A program made the position numbers and the translations under genes. This document shows positions 42,293 to 51,194 of a DNA stretch of 53,267 nucleotides, piece after piece. Source of the stretch: an uncultured Sulfuricurvum sp. (GTDB lineage Bacteria; Campylobacterota; Campylobacteria; Campylobacterales; Sulfurimonadaceae); the NCBI GenBank assembly GCA_903844635.1, contig CAIMUF010000062.1:1-53267 (forward strand). The letters run 5' to 3'. Numbering within the stretch: the first letter of the stretch is position 1; each line of letters opens with the position of its first letter. The notes under the pieces are model-generated. The model saw only the letters and a list, made by a program, of their open reading frames with translations. It made no database searches and had not been told where the DNA came from.

Positions 42293-44309
42293 TCTCCAAA
42301 ATTCCGCTTAGATCCAACACCGTATCAAAAGCAAAGACCAAAGCTAAACTCACACCCTGAACACTCAGATCAAAGCCCTGCTCGCTTTGAGAAAGCGTTT
42401 GGAGTTGAAAATAGTGAACTTTACAGGGCTTATCGGTACGGATGATGATTTTTTTCTTTAAATACAGGTCTTCCATCTCGATCATCTGAGTCTCTTTAAT
42501 CGTCCCTATCTGCGCTAAATCGACACCATTAATCCGAATCTTTTCATAATCTGCAAAGTGAAAATTGTGTTCCATCACATAGGTAAAGTCACCTTTGGCA
42601 TCACTTTTGAGATGAAGAGAAAATTCGATTGCACTGGAAGCAAAGGTAAAATTTTTCTCCAACGAAGCATTGGCTTTTTCATCGTTGTAGATTCCTCCTT
42701 CACGTGTAAAGGCAATACTGTTTTTGGTTTGGGAAGATTCAAAAGGCTGATTGGCAAAATCTCCATATTCCCGAAAATTGCAATGACGAAAATTCTCTGC
42801 ATTAAACCCAGAGTCACTGATATGATCGACAAAGGAGTTTTTCAAATACCAATCATAAATAATCGCATCTCTTAACGTATCGTCAACCGCAACATTGGCA
42901 TGATGGATCGTATCGATCCCCTCTTCAAACGGTATTGATTTTTCTTTTGGAGCTTCAAACAATTTAGCGTGATACGCTTCTTTTCTCCGTGTCAGGGTGT
43001 TTTGATAGTTAAAACAGCAATCTCTCAAATCGAGTTCCACCAACTGTCCACCGCAAGCTGAATCAAAACGGGAGATGAGCTTGGACGTCACCGATTTGTA
43101 TTTCGCATGTCCGTCAAGCTCGTTGGAATCACTCACGAGAGCTTTCTTTTTCCCATAACGGATATTTTCACACTCAATCAAATAACGATAGCCGTTGTCG
43201 CGCAGATTCGGGAGATACAGTCCTCCAAAAACACCATGCCAGAGCGAATCGTTGGTTTGTGCTTTGTACAAAGCGGTCTCAAAATCCCCTTCACCCGCAT
43301 GAAAGGCACGGGAAAGTTCCATTGTCCGCTTGTGCAGGCGATTGGATTCCGGGTATTTGACGAAGAAATTCTTCCAAATTCCCCCTTTGAGAAACTTAAC
43401 CCCGTATTCCTCATACCGCTGTAATCCCATTTCCTCTTTGAGCGCTTCAAGATGCAGAGCATCATCCGCCCTTAGACTCCATTCCCCCATCTCGTAATAC
43501 GAGACATTCGGTAAATAGGCAATACCGCGCGGACGATGGGCATCAAAATACTCACCGAAATGACGTGTCTGAATCGACTCATCAGCCAATACGCCTTGAA
43601 CAAACGACTCAAGCCACCCTTTTTCATACACCCATTCATGCGTACCCGGCCACATCCCGAATTTTTCGGCATCATCAAAAATAATTGCGGCTGAATCTTC
43701 TTCGCGGTTGTAAGATTTTATCGCTTTAATCGCACTTTCTACATTCAAAAACGGAATGGCGTATCGGAGTTTTTGACTGATAGGAAACAGTCCCATAGGC
43801 GTTCCGCCCTCTTCACTCATGTAGTAGCCATCTAACCCCGTAGCATCAAAACCAGCGCACTGAAAATGGTAATCGTCCATCACGGTATATTTTATCCCCG
43901 CACGATCAAGATCTGGGATCAGTGAGGATTCCCAAACCCGTTCGGTCAGCCATAAACCTTTGGGAGTTTGACCAAAACGGGTGTGTATTGAATCGTTTAG
44001 CCGTTGGATTTGTCCTACGCGGTCAGCGGAGGGAATAACGCTCAAAATCGGTTCATAATAGCCTGCACTGAAAAACTCGATGCTTCCTGCTTTAGCCAAG
44101 GTGACAATTTTTTCATAGAGTGACGGTCTCAATTCCTCGATCCGCTCCATAAGCCATCCGCTGCAATGAACGGAGAATTTAAAATCAGGATAGCGGCTCA
44201 TCACCTCGAAAAAAGGTTCGTAGCAGGTTTTTATCCCCAGTTCGATTACCCACTCGAGATTGTCCACCGGCTGGTGCATGTGGATACCCAATAGTAATGA
44301 TGTTTTCAT
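42279..44309 (-). CDS. GH57 4-alpha-glucanotransferase / alpha-amylase
   Basis: A 676-residue GH57 enzyme with a catalytic (beta/alpha)7 barrel and C-terminal DUF1925/DUF1926-type beta domains. Conserved motifs are GIHMHQPVDN, the nucleophile Glu123 in GLWLTERVW, and the acid/base Asp213 in DDAEKFG. Both positions match the numbering recalled for the Thermococcus litoralis 4-alpha-glucanotransferase (Glu123, Asp214). It probably transfers maltooligosaccharides to reshape glycogen chains. No signal peptide, so cytoplasmic. It lies eight bases from the second GH57 gene. Confidence 0.9.
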   Translation of the reverse strand: MKTSLLLGIHMHQPVDNLEWVIELGIKTCYEPFFEVMSRYPDFKFSVHCSGWLMERIEELRPSLYEKIVTLAKAGSIEFFSAGYYEPILSVIPSADRVGQIQRLNDSIHTRFGQTPKGLWLTERVWESSLIPDLDRAGIKYTVMDDYHFQCAGFDATGLDGYYMSEEGGTPMGLFPISQKLRYAIPFLNVESAIKAIKSYNREEDSAAIIFDDAEKFGMWPGTHEWVYEKGWLESFVQGVLADESIQTRHFGEYFDAHRPRGIAYLPNVSYYEMGEWSLRADDALHLEALKEEMGLQRYEEYGVKFLKGGIWKNFFVKYPESNRLHKRTMELSRAFHAGEGDFETALYKAQTNDSLWHGVFGGLYLPNLRDNGYRYLIECENIRYGKKKALVSDSNELDGHAKYKSVTSKLISRFDSACGGQLVELDLRDCCFNYQNTLTRRKEAYHAKLFEAPKEKSIPFEEGIDTIHHANVAVDDTLRDAIIYDWYLKNSFVDHISDSGFNAENFRHCNFREYGDFANQPFESSQTKNSIAFTREGGIYNDEKANASLEKNFTFASSAIEFSLHLKSDAKGDFTYVMEHNFHFADYEKIRINGVDLAQIGTIKETQMIEMEDLYLKKKIIIRTDKPCKVHYFQLQTLSQSEQGFDLSVQGVSLALVFAFDTVLDLSGILEIERV

Positions 44310-44317
44310 TCTCTCTC

Positions 44318-46309
44318 CTATATAAACCAGTCGGTTGTAAAATAATTATTTAGTTCCAATAAAAGTGTTCCATTGCCCGGTAAAGTTTGAAGCACCTGCT
44401 TCTCTTCTAGCACTTCCCACCGAAGATGGACAACAGTGTTGCTTCCAAAATGAGCTCGTGAGAGTGAAAATTCCAACCGGTGGTTGAAAATAACTGGCTC
44501 CAATACTAGACGTTCACCCGTCTCTTCGATCACCATCTCGATATACGTATGCAGCGAGAAAGGGCTTTTGCCTTCCAAGGCGATATAAACGGTTTGATCG
44601 TCCAATCCATAATAGATGGTATCGACAGGACCACGCAACCTGTCCATCGTTGAAAAGCTCTGCGTCTCATCGATCATGCCGCATCCGGTCCATTCAAAAA
44701 AGCCTCTTTTTCCTCCGCCTAAACGCGGTGAAATACTATTGCGAGGCTTGATCCAAGAGGGTTTTGCGACATGAAAAGAGTTAATCGGTTCCCTAAAATG
44801 CGAGGGAACCGTTTTTTCCATCAAACGATAGATCTCGATCAGATGGTCTCGAAACAAGGTATCAAACTCAGATGAAAACTCCGTCACGTGATCTTCACCG
44901 TACCACCAAAACCAGTCACTGCACTGCGATGCCAGAAGATGATACCGTATCGTTTCGGTGACTTCATGGGTTTGGGCATAGCGTTCTACCTCACGGCGTG
45001 TTTCAAAAATAAGTTCCCATGCCCGATTTTTTTCACGATGTCCTACCCATGTATCAAAGGTTCCGTGTATCCAGCTGCCAGGAGCCAAGTGTTCTAACAC
45101 TTCACTCTCATTGTTTTGCGACACCTCATCCATACTTGCCGTTTTACACCATGTTGATGTGCTCAAAGCGCTATACAAAGAGGTAAAGAAATCCCATCCG
45201 TTATTCGGGTAAAACTCCCATGCATTCTCGCCGTCGACAATCACAAAAACATGCGGATTTTCTTCATTGGAAGCGATACGATGCAGTTCATCCATAAAAT
45301 GGCTGCTCGCCTTTTTTCCTTCCATATGACGATACTCAAATCCGATCAGATCACTCAAACCATGATCACGAAAAGCGATGGTCACATCCTCATAACGATA
45401 GGGTTTATAACGCAGAGATGACGCATCGCTGTGGAGCGATTTATGAAGTATCGCCTCGTCGGTCGCAATCCATGAAATGCCATGCTCTTTGTAAATAGCA
45501 AGACTTTTTTCATCAACAGCTCCCTCCGCCGGCCAAAAACCGCTGGGCTTGGTTCCAAATGTCGCTTCATACAGTTCGATGGAACGCTTAACATGTTCAA
45601 TCGCATCATCACGCAGTGAATATGCACCCTCTGGTAACTCAGTTGCGCCATTGGCACGCTGTCCATTTTCCATGTCGATTAACAAAGGAAGGATCGGATG
45701 AAAATAAGGAGTCGTTGAAACCGATATGGTTCCCTCTTTTTGCAGTCTTCCGTAAAAAGGAAGTATCTCCGAAACAAAAAGGGACAACGTTTCCAGTAAC
45801 GCGGTTTTGTCCTCTTGGGTGTACCCTCGCTGTTTGATAAACAACGCTTTGACCAAATCATTATGAAGACGAAGAGTATTTCCGCACCATGCGAGCAAAA
45901 ACACCACTTCCAAATCGATCAGCTCATCATCACTAAAAAGCGTCTGCTCGTAAAGTTCACAATAGCGTACTATGGGGCGTACCATGGTGTCATACTGCGT
46001 CGTAGTACACAGTTTTATGAGCCATTCTTGTTGCGATTGGCTAAGCTTTGCGGGGTCTTGTGCCCACAGGGAAAGAAAATAATCGTATTTCAGAGGCTGT
46101 GTGTAAAGTTTGAGCTGTTCGATTAACGACGCACTGAGGTTGAACGTGGCTTTGAGCCCCGGATACTGACTCATAAGCCACGGCATCTCATAATAATCTT
46201 TAATGGCGTGTAAAAATACCCATGGCATACTCATCACACCATCGCTGCCCCTGTAATCAGGCTGATGCATGTGCCAAAAAAACGAAAGGCTAAGGCTTCG
46301 ATCATTCAT
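44318..46309 (-). CDS. GH57 glycoside hydrolase, alpha-amylase type
   Basis: A 663-residue GH57 protein. FFWHMHQPDYRG is motif 1, GFWPAEGAVDE holds the likely nucleophile Glu262, and VIVDGENAWEFYPNNG holds the acid/base Asp. The C-terminal part (about 480-663) is a beta-rich domain. The ATG at 46309 overlaps the preceding stop as TGATG, typical of coupling in this operon; a GTG five codons upstream is an alternative. It is probably a cytoplasmic alpha-amylase or debranching-type enzyme acting on glycogen. Confidence 0.88.
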   Translation of the reverse strand: MNDRSLSLSFFWHMHQPDYRGSDGVMSMPWVFLHAIKDYYEMPWLMSQYPGLKATFNLSASLIEQLKLYTQPLKYDYFLSLWAQDPAKLSQSQQEWLIKLCTTTQYDTMVRPIVRYCELYEQTLFSDDELIDLEVVFLLAWCGNTLRLHNDLVKALFIKQRGYTQEDKTALLETLSLFVSEILPFYGRLQKEGTISVSTTPYFHPILPLLIDMENGQRANGATELPEGAYSLRDDAIEHVKRSIELYEATFGTKPSGFWPAEGAVDEKSLAIYKEHGISWIATDEAILHKSLHSDASSLRYKPYRYEDVTIAFRDHGLSDLIGFEYRHMEGKKASSHFMDELHRIASNEENPHVFVIVDGENAWEFYPNNGWDFFTSLYSALSTSTWCKTASMDEVSQNNESEVLEHLAPGSWIHGTFDTWVGHREKNRAWELIFETRREVERYAQTHEVTETIRYHLLASQCSDWFWWYGEDHVTEFSSEFDTLFRDHLIEIYRLMEKTVPSHFREPINSFHVAKPSWIKPRNSISPRLGGGKRGFFEWTGCGMIDETQSFSTMDRLRGPVDTIYYGLDDQTVYIALEGKSPFSLHTYIEMVIEETGERLVLEPVIFNHRLEFSLSRAHFGSNTVVHLRWEVLEEKQVLQTLPGNGTLLLELNNYFTTDWFI

Positions 46310-48816
46310 CAAGGCTTCGACCACTCCTGTATTTTTTCCGTGTAGCGCTTGGTATACATTTCCCCTTTTTCATCGTCTGTTGCTTGGATTGTCAGATTGA
46401 GATAATCGCTGTATTGATCCGGAATCATTAATACCCAATCATCTTTATCCAGCCAAATTTTGACCCCATCAAGCGTCGACGATTCTTTATCTTTGGCATC
46501 TTCCAAAAATTTGCGCATCATTTTTCCCTTCAGGGACTGAGTACACGGAAGCTGAATCGTTGTATAGAAAAAATGAGGCAATGAGTCAATAATTTCAGAA
46601 AGTTTCACACTGTGAGACACCATCATCTCCAAAATTTTCAACGTCGCATACATCGAATCTCTGTGTGTCGCAAATTCGGTAAAGGTAAAGTTCCCCTCCC
46701 CTGTAGCGACCAAGTCATAACTTTTCATCTTAGAGGCTTTAAAATTCGCGTACTGACCCCGTTCAATCTCAAGATGGTCAAAATAGACAATGTCCGCAGC
46801 CCACGTCGGTAAAAAGACTCGCTTTTTAACCCCGCTGGCTTTGGCCTCCATGTTCAAAAGACTCATAACAACATACAACGCGCTTTGCTTGGAAAGAGGA
46901 AGCCCCTCATCGCACACAATATCCAATCGCTGACCATGAGGATAGAGGATAAATCCTCCATCAAGTTTGAGCGCTTTAATCACTGCCCCCATATCCTCAT
47001 ACGAGCGTTTCACCAACGTATTAATGTTCGAGAGACGCTGTTCGTCGCTATAAGCATTGAACATAATATGTTCAACCCCAAGATCGTTCAAAATATCAGG
47101 GAAAACCTCAGCCGCCAAACCGTGCGTCAAATCAACAGCAATACGGCAATCAAGACATTTAAACCGATGCGATTGCAAAACAGTCTCTATCCCTTTTTTG
47201 TATTCGGCATATTCACGCTTGTGGTCGAGTTCGTGGATCTGTCCGATTTGGGAATAATCGACTCGACGAAAAGTTTCTTTGAAAAATGCTTTTTCTACCT
47301 TTTTTGCCACATCATTATTGATACGAAGTGCTTCATGGTTGTAAAAAGTAATGACCGTACTGGTGGGATCATCGATTTTTTGATGAAAATGAACCCCTGC
47401 CGTATAGTGCTCGTGGAAGGAGAGACTGCATCGCATAACGGCCGAGGGGATAGCATTATAATCGACAACATCGACTCCCGAAGAGAGCAGACCGCCTAAA
47501 AATGCCCGTTTCAGCATCCGTGAGCTTTTATCATAATGCCGTGATACTAGCACCGTCGAACCTACAGGTAACTGCGCACCAAAAGATTCTGCTATCTTCG
47601 TCGCCATTTCGCATGAAAGTTCCACGTTTGATTTCCCGATGACCATTCCGTTTTCAAAAATAGAATTTTTATATTTACTTCCCAGAATGACACTGCGGCT
47701 GACGATAGAAGCATCTTCAATCATTTTATACGGCCAAATGGTGACATCTTTTTCGATGGTGACCAGCTCACCAATTTCGCATCCCTCGGCTAAAATTAAT
47801 CCCGATTTAGCGGTAACATTTTTTCCGATACTGTTCCCGTCACAAATAACGCACCCGTCTAGTTTGGCATTTTTTCCGATTTCAACATCATTCCAAATAA
47901 CGGTATTGGCAATCTTCGAAGAAGAGCCGATAACAACATTATTTCCTATCACGACATTGCTAAGCTTCGAACCGCGTTTAACCGTCACATTTTTACCGAT
48001 TACGACGATTCCGATGACTTCAACACTCTCATCGAGAGTGTTGTCCTCTTCACAAATGAGAACACCATCAGGATATTTAATGGCTTCTCCCCCAATATTG
48101 AGTTTGATTTTACCGGCAAGTATGTCTTCATACACATCCCGATAACTCTCTGGATTGCCGACATCACGCCAATATCCTTGGGCATATCCTGCCATTAAAT
48201 CGATTCCTTGACGCATCAAATGAGGGAAAAGATCTTTGGCAAAATCAAAATTTTCATTTTTAGGGATGTACTCAAGAATTTCAGGCTCGATGATATAAAT
48301 ACCGGTGTTAATGGTGTCGCTAAATACCTCTCCCCAACTCGGTTTTTCGAGGAATTTTTCGATTTTTCCCTCTTCATTGGCAATGACCACCCCAAACTCG
48401 AGCGGGTTTTCAACCGAAGTCAACGTTATGGTTAATTTAGAATTTTTTGATTTGTGATAGTCAAAAATCTGCTGAAAATCAAAATCGGTTACCAAATCAC
48501 CGCTGATAATGATGAAGTTTTCATTGCCGATGTATTCCTGCGCTTTTTTAACCGCACCCGCTGTCCCGTAATCATCATCAGGGACAACATAGGTAATGTT
48601 GATTCCCCAAGCACTTCCGTCTTGGAAATAATCCTTAATGACATCGGGTTTAAAATAGAGTAATACAATAAATTCTTTAATGCCTAAATCTCGTAGGCTT
48701 ACAATCGTATGTTCCATCATCGGACGGTTCATTATCGGTAACATAGGCTTTGGGACAGAATTCGTCAGGGGCTGTATTCGTGTTCCAAATCCGCCTGCCA
48801 TAACAACAGCTTTCAT
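46309..48816 (-). CDS. Sugar-phosphate nucleotidyltransferase fused to a degenerate phosphohexomutase domain
   Basis: An 835-residue protein. Residues 1-235 are a nucleotidyltransferase (MAGGFGTRIQPLTNSVPKPM, SGDLVTDFD), 250-385 a left-handed beta-helix of hexapeptide repeats, and 400-835 a phosphoglucomutase/phosphomannomutase fold. The mutase part lacks the Ser-His-Asn loop (HFHQKID near 476-482), the D-x-D-x-D metal site (YPHGQRLD near 625-632) and the phosphate-binding RPSGTEP-like loop (IPDQYSD near 798). Family members are annotated as mannose-1-phosphate guanylyltransferases; a donor-making role for GlgA is possible. It is the first gene of the operon, with AAGGAG four bases before the ATG. 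Confidence 0.88.
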   Translation of the reverse strand: MKAVVMAGGFGTRIQPLTNSVPKPMLPIMNRPMMEHTIVSLRDLGIKEFIVLLYFKPDVIKDYFQDGSAWGINITYVVPDDDYGTAGAVKKAQEYIGNENFIIISGDLVTDFDFQQIFDYHKSKNSKLTITLTSVENPLEFGVVIANEEGKIEKFLEKPSWGEVFSDTINTGIYIIEPEILEYIPKNENFDFAKDLFPHLMRQGIDLMAGYAQGYWRDVGNPESYRDVYEDILAGKIKLNIGGEAIKYPDGVLICEEDNTLDESVEVIGIVVIGKNVTVKRGSKLSNVVIGNNVVIGSSSKIANTVIWNDVEIGKNAKLDGCVICDGNSIGKNVTAKSGLILAEGCEIGELVTIEKDVTIWPYKMIEDASIVSRSVILGSKYKNSIFENGMVIGKSNVELSCEMATKIAESFGAQLPVGSTVLVSRHYDKSSRMLKRAFLGGLLSSGVDVVDYNAIPSAVMRCSLSFHEHYTAGVHFHQKIDDPTSTVITFYNHEALRINNDVAKKVEKAFFKETFRRVDYSQIGQIHELDHKREYAEYKKGIETVLQSHRFKCLDCRIAVDLTHGLAAEVFPDILNDLGVEHIMFNAYSDEQRLSNINTLVKRSYEDMGAVIKALKLDGGFILYPHGQRLDIVCDEGLPLSKQSALYVVMSLLNMEAKASGVKKRVFLPTWAADIVYFDHLEIERGQYANFKASKMKSYDLVATGEGNFTFTEFATHRDSMYATLKILEMMVSHSVKLSEIIDSLPHFFYTTIQLPCTQSLKGKMMRKFLEDAKDKESSTLDGVKIWLDKDDWVLMIPDQYSDYLNLTIQATDDEKGEMYTKRYTEKIQEWSKP

Positions 48817-49057
48817 TGATCTCCTTTTTGAAACGGTTTTAACTACACAATCATCTATTATTCTACAATTACTAGAGCTAAATCATAGCATTTTTTTTAT
48901 AGATTGTTTATAGGAAATCAACGCATTTAAAAAACACTCTTTAGCCCTCTTGCGTTATTATGTCATTTATATTTATTGCAGTAGTGATTATAGTTTAATC
49001 AATCAATACAAATACAACTTGCTACAATGGTAAAAATCAAAATGTTAAAGAGTCTTT
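48817..49057. other. Divergent promoter region between the glycogen and ED operons
   Basis: 241 bases without a gene. It contains the AAGGAG site of the minus-strand gene at its left edge, an AT-rich middle with a run of eight T, and the plus-strand TACAAT at 49023-49028. On the minus strand TAGAAT/TATGAT-like words could form the opposing -10. No clear operator palindrome is seen. Both operons may be controlled together from here. Confidence 0.55.
49023..49028 (+). promoter_or_regulatory. -10 box upstream of zwf
   Basis: TACAAT, 29 bases before the ATG at 49058, within TTGCTACAATGG. AAAGAG lies shortly before the start codon. No clear -35. Confidence 0.45.
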
Positions 49058-50521
49058 ATGAGTGAAATATCCAATTTATGCGACGTTATTATTTTCGGAG
49101 GGCATGGTGATTTAGCGTTTCGAAAGCTCATGCCTGCGTTGTATCATCTTTGTAATGACGGACACATTAACGAGCACAGCCGTATTTTTTCAACCACCCG
49201 TGCCAATATGACCCAAGAAGAGCACCTTGAACTGGTCAAAACAAAATTAAAAGAGTTTTTAGCCCAAGGGCAATTTGATGAGACAAAATTTGAGAATTTT
49301 AAAGCACGGCTTCATCTGGTTAAAGTGGATTTGGGTAATGTTGAAAGTTACGAGGAACTTAGCCTCTTGCTTGGAGAAAATCCACAACGAGAGCGCATCA
49401 GCTATCTCTCTACCTCTCCTGATTTTTTCGGAACGATTTGTAAAGCATTAAGCACATGGAGACTTGTCAGCCCTCAAAGTCGTGTCGTTTTGGAAAAACC
49501 GATCGGGCGGGATCTTGTCTCTTCACGTGCCATCAATGTGGAAGTACTAAAATATTTCGAAGAATCCCAAGTCTATCGTATCGACCACTATTTAGGGAAA
49601 GACACCGTTCAAAACATTATGGCGCTGCGTTTTTCCAACCGTATTTTCACCCCGTTGTGGGATGCGAGCAACATCGACCATGTTGAAATCACCGTCTCTG
49701 AGAGTGTCGGGGTTGAAGGGCGCTGGGGCTATTACGATGAGTACGGTGCGATGCGCGACATGATTCAAAATCATCTGATGCAGCTGCTGTGCCTCATCGC
49801 TATGGAACCTCCGTGTTCTTTGGATGCGGACAGTGTACGGGATGAAAAAGTTAAAGTGCTCAAATCCCTGCGCCCTATGAGTGCTGCGGATATCCAGCAA
49901 AAAACCGTTCGCGCCCAATACACAAAAGGCTCCAGTAACGGTCAAATCGTCCCCGGGTACAAAGAGGGTGAAGGGGTTGCAAACAGTACGACTGAAACCT
50001 ATGCAGCCGTTCGTGTAGACATCGACAACTGGCGCTGGAACGGTGTACCGTTTTATCTGCGAAGCGGTAAACGCCTGCGCAACAGAAACTCTGAAATCAT
50101 TATTCAGTTCAAATCGATCCCCTACTCTATTTTTGCCAACAAAGGGAGCTGTATTTCGCAAAACAAACTGGTCATCTCTTTACAGCCCAGAGAGAGTATC
50201 CAGCTCAAACTCATGAATAAAATTCCCGGACTCAGTGAACAGATGCGTCTGCAACAAGTCGATTTGGAACTCAATTCCCCTACTAATGAGGAGCGTAAGC
50301 CTGAAGCCTATGAGAGACTGATGCTCGATGTTATCCGCAGTAATCCGACACTGTTTATGCGTCTGGATGAAGTGGAAGCGGCGTGGAAATGGGCGGATAT
50401 TATTTTACAAGGATGGGCAGAAAACATTGTTCCGATGAAAAGCTACAGTGCAGGAACCGATGGCCCAACAGCAGCAGTCGAACTGATCGCACGAGATGGC
50501 AGAAGCTGGCATGATGAATAA
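49058..50521 (+). CDS. zwf: Glucose-6-phosphate 1-dehydrogenase
   Basis: A 487-residue enzyme that oxidises glucose-6-P to 6-phosphogluconolactone with NAD(P)+. The N-terminal dinucleotide motif is FGGHGDLAFRKL, EKPIGRDL follows, and the substrate-binding and catalytic RIDHYLGKDTVQN has the catalytic His region. The length is standard. It is the first gene of the Entner-Doudoroff operon. Its end overlaps the pgl start (ATGATGAATAA). Confidence 0.96.
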   Translation: MSEISNLCDVIIFGGHGDLAFRKLMPALYHLCNDGHINEHSRIFSTTRANMTQEEHLELVKTKLKEFLAQGQFDETKFENFKARLHLVKVDLGNVESYEELSLLLGENPQRERISYLSTSPDFFGTICKALSTWRLVSPQSRVVLEKPIGRDLVSSRAINVEVLKYFEESQVYRIDHYLGKDTVQNIMALRFSNRIFTPLWDASNIDHVEITVSESVGVEGRWGYYDEYGAMRDMIQNHLMQLLCLIAMEPPCSLDADSVRDEKVKVLKSLRPMSAADIQQKTVRAQYTKGSSNGQIVPGYKEGEGVANSTTETYAAVRVDIDNWRWNGVPFYLRSGKRLRNRNSEIIIQFKSIPYSIFANKGSCISQNKLVISLQPRESIQLKLMNKIPGLSEQMRLQQVDLELNSPTNEERKPEAYERLMLDVIRSNPTLFMRLDEVEAAWKWADIILQGWAENIVPMKSYSAGTDGPTAAVELIARDGRSWHDE

Positions 50522-51194
50522 TCTCAATTTTCACCGTTTTGAGGATGAAGAAAAGCTTGCATTTTCTCTTGCTCAAAGCATTGGGAATCACCTCAACGAA
50601 GCCATCGCCGAAAAAGGCTCTGCTTCACTGATCGTCTCAGGAGGAAGCACCCCTAAAAAGCTTTTTAACGCCTTGAGTACGATGGACATCGAGTGGGATA
50701 AAATTAAAATCGGTCTGTGTGATGAGCGTCTCGTTGAACCGACCCATAACGACAGTAATGAAAAACTGGTTCGAGAAACACTCATGACAGGTTACGCTGC
50801 AAAAGCAACCTTTGTTAGTATGGCAAACGAAGATGAGACTGCATGTTCTGTGCGCGGTAAAGAGTTACTTATGCCCTTTGATGTCCTCGTTTTAGGGATG
50901 GGTGATGACGCACATACTGCTTCGCTTTTCCCCAACAATCCAAGACTTGCTGAAGCGTATGACCAAACAAAAGAAAATGTCTGTATTAAGATTGTCCCGC
51001 AACATGCCCCTCATACGCGCATGAGTCTCACATTGGGAGCCATTTTAAGCGCTCGCCATGTCTATCTTCATTTTCAAGGTGTGAGCAAACTGAATGTTTA
51101 CAAAGAAGCACTAAACGGGACAGACACATTCGCCATGCCCATTCGTGCTATCATCAACCAAACGGACAAAAAAATTGAGGTATACAGCGCATGA
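50511..51194 (+). CDS. pgl: 6-phosphogluconolactonase
   Basis: A 227-residue enzyme of the SOL/DevB type that hydrolyses 6-phosphogluconolactone to 6-phosphogluconate. Family motifs are SLIVSGGSTPKKLFNALS, CDERLVEPTHNDSNEKL, LGMGDDAHTASLFPNN and APHTRMSLTLGAIL. The tandem ATG-ATG at 50511/50514 overlaps the zwf stop; an earlier ATG at 50496 gives a longer, unneeded leader. The stop overlaps the edd start (ATGA). Confidence 0.94.
   Translation: MMNNLNFHRFEDEEKLAFSLAQSIGNHLNEAIAEKGSASLIVSGGSTPKKLFNALSTMDIEWDKIKIGLCDERLVEPTHNDSNEKLVRETLMTGYAAKATFVSMANEDETACSVRGKELLMPFDVLVLGMGDDAHTASLFPNNPRLAEAYDQTKENVCIKIVPQHAPHTRMSLTLGAILSARHVYLHFQGVSKLNVYKEALNGTDTFAMPIRAIINQTDKKIEVYSA

Noticed and set aside
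41867-42445. Open frame of 192 codons antisense to galT and the GH57 gene
   Set aside because: It spans the junction of two real genes on the other strand and has no protein-like composition or motif.
46885-47499. Open frame of 204 codons antisense to the nucleotidyltransferase fusion gene
   Set aside because: It is inside a well-supported coding sequence, without a ribosome-binding site or recognisable product.
49592-50161. Long open frame of 189 codons antisense to zwf
   Set aside because: It lies wholly inside zwf, which has full family motifs, and its translation shows no family pattern. It reflects codon use of the real gene.
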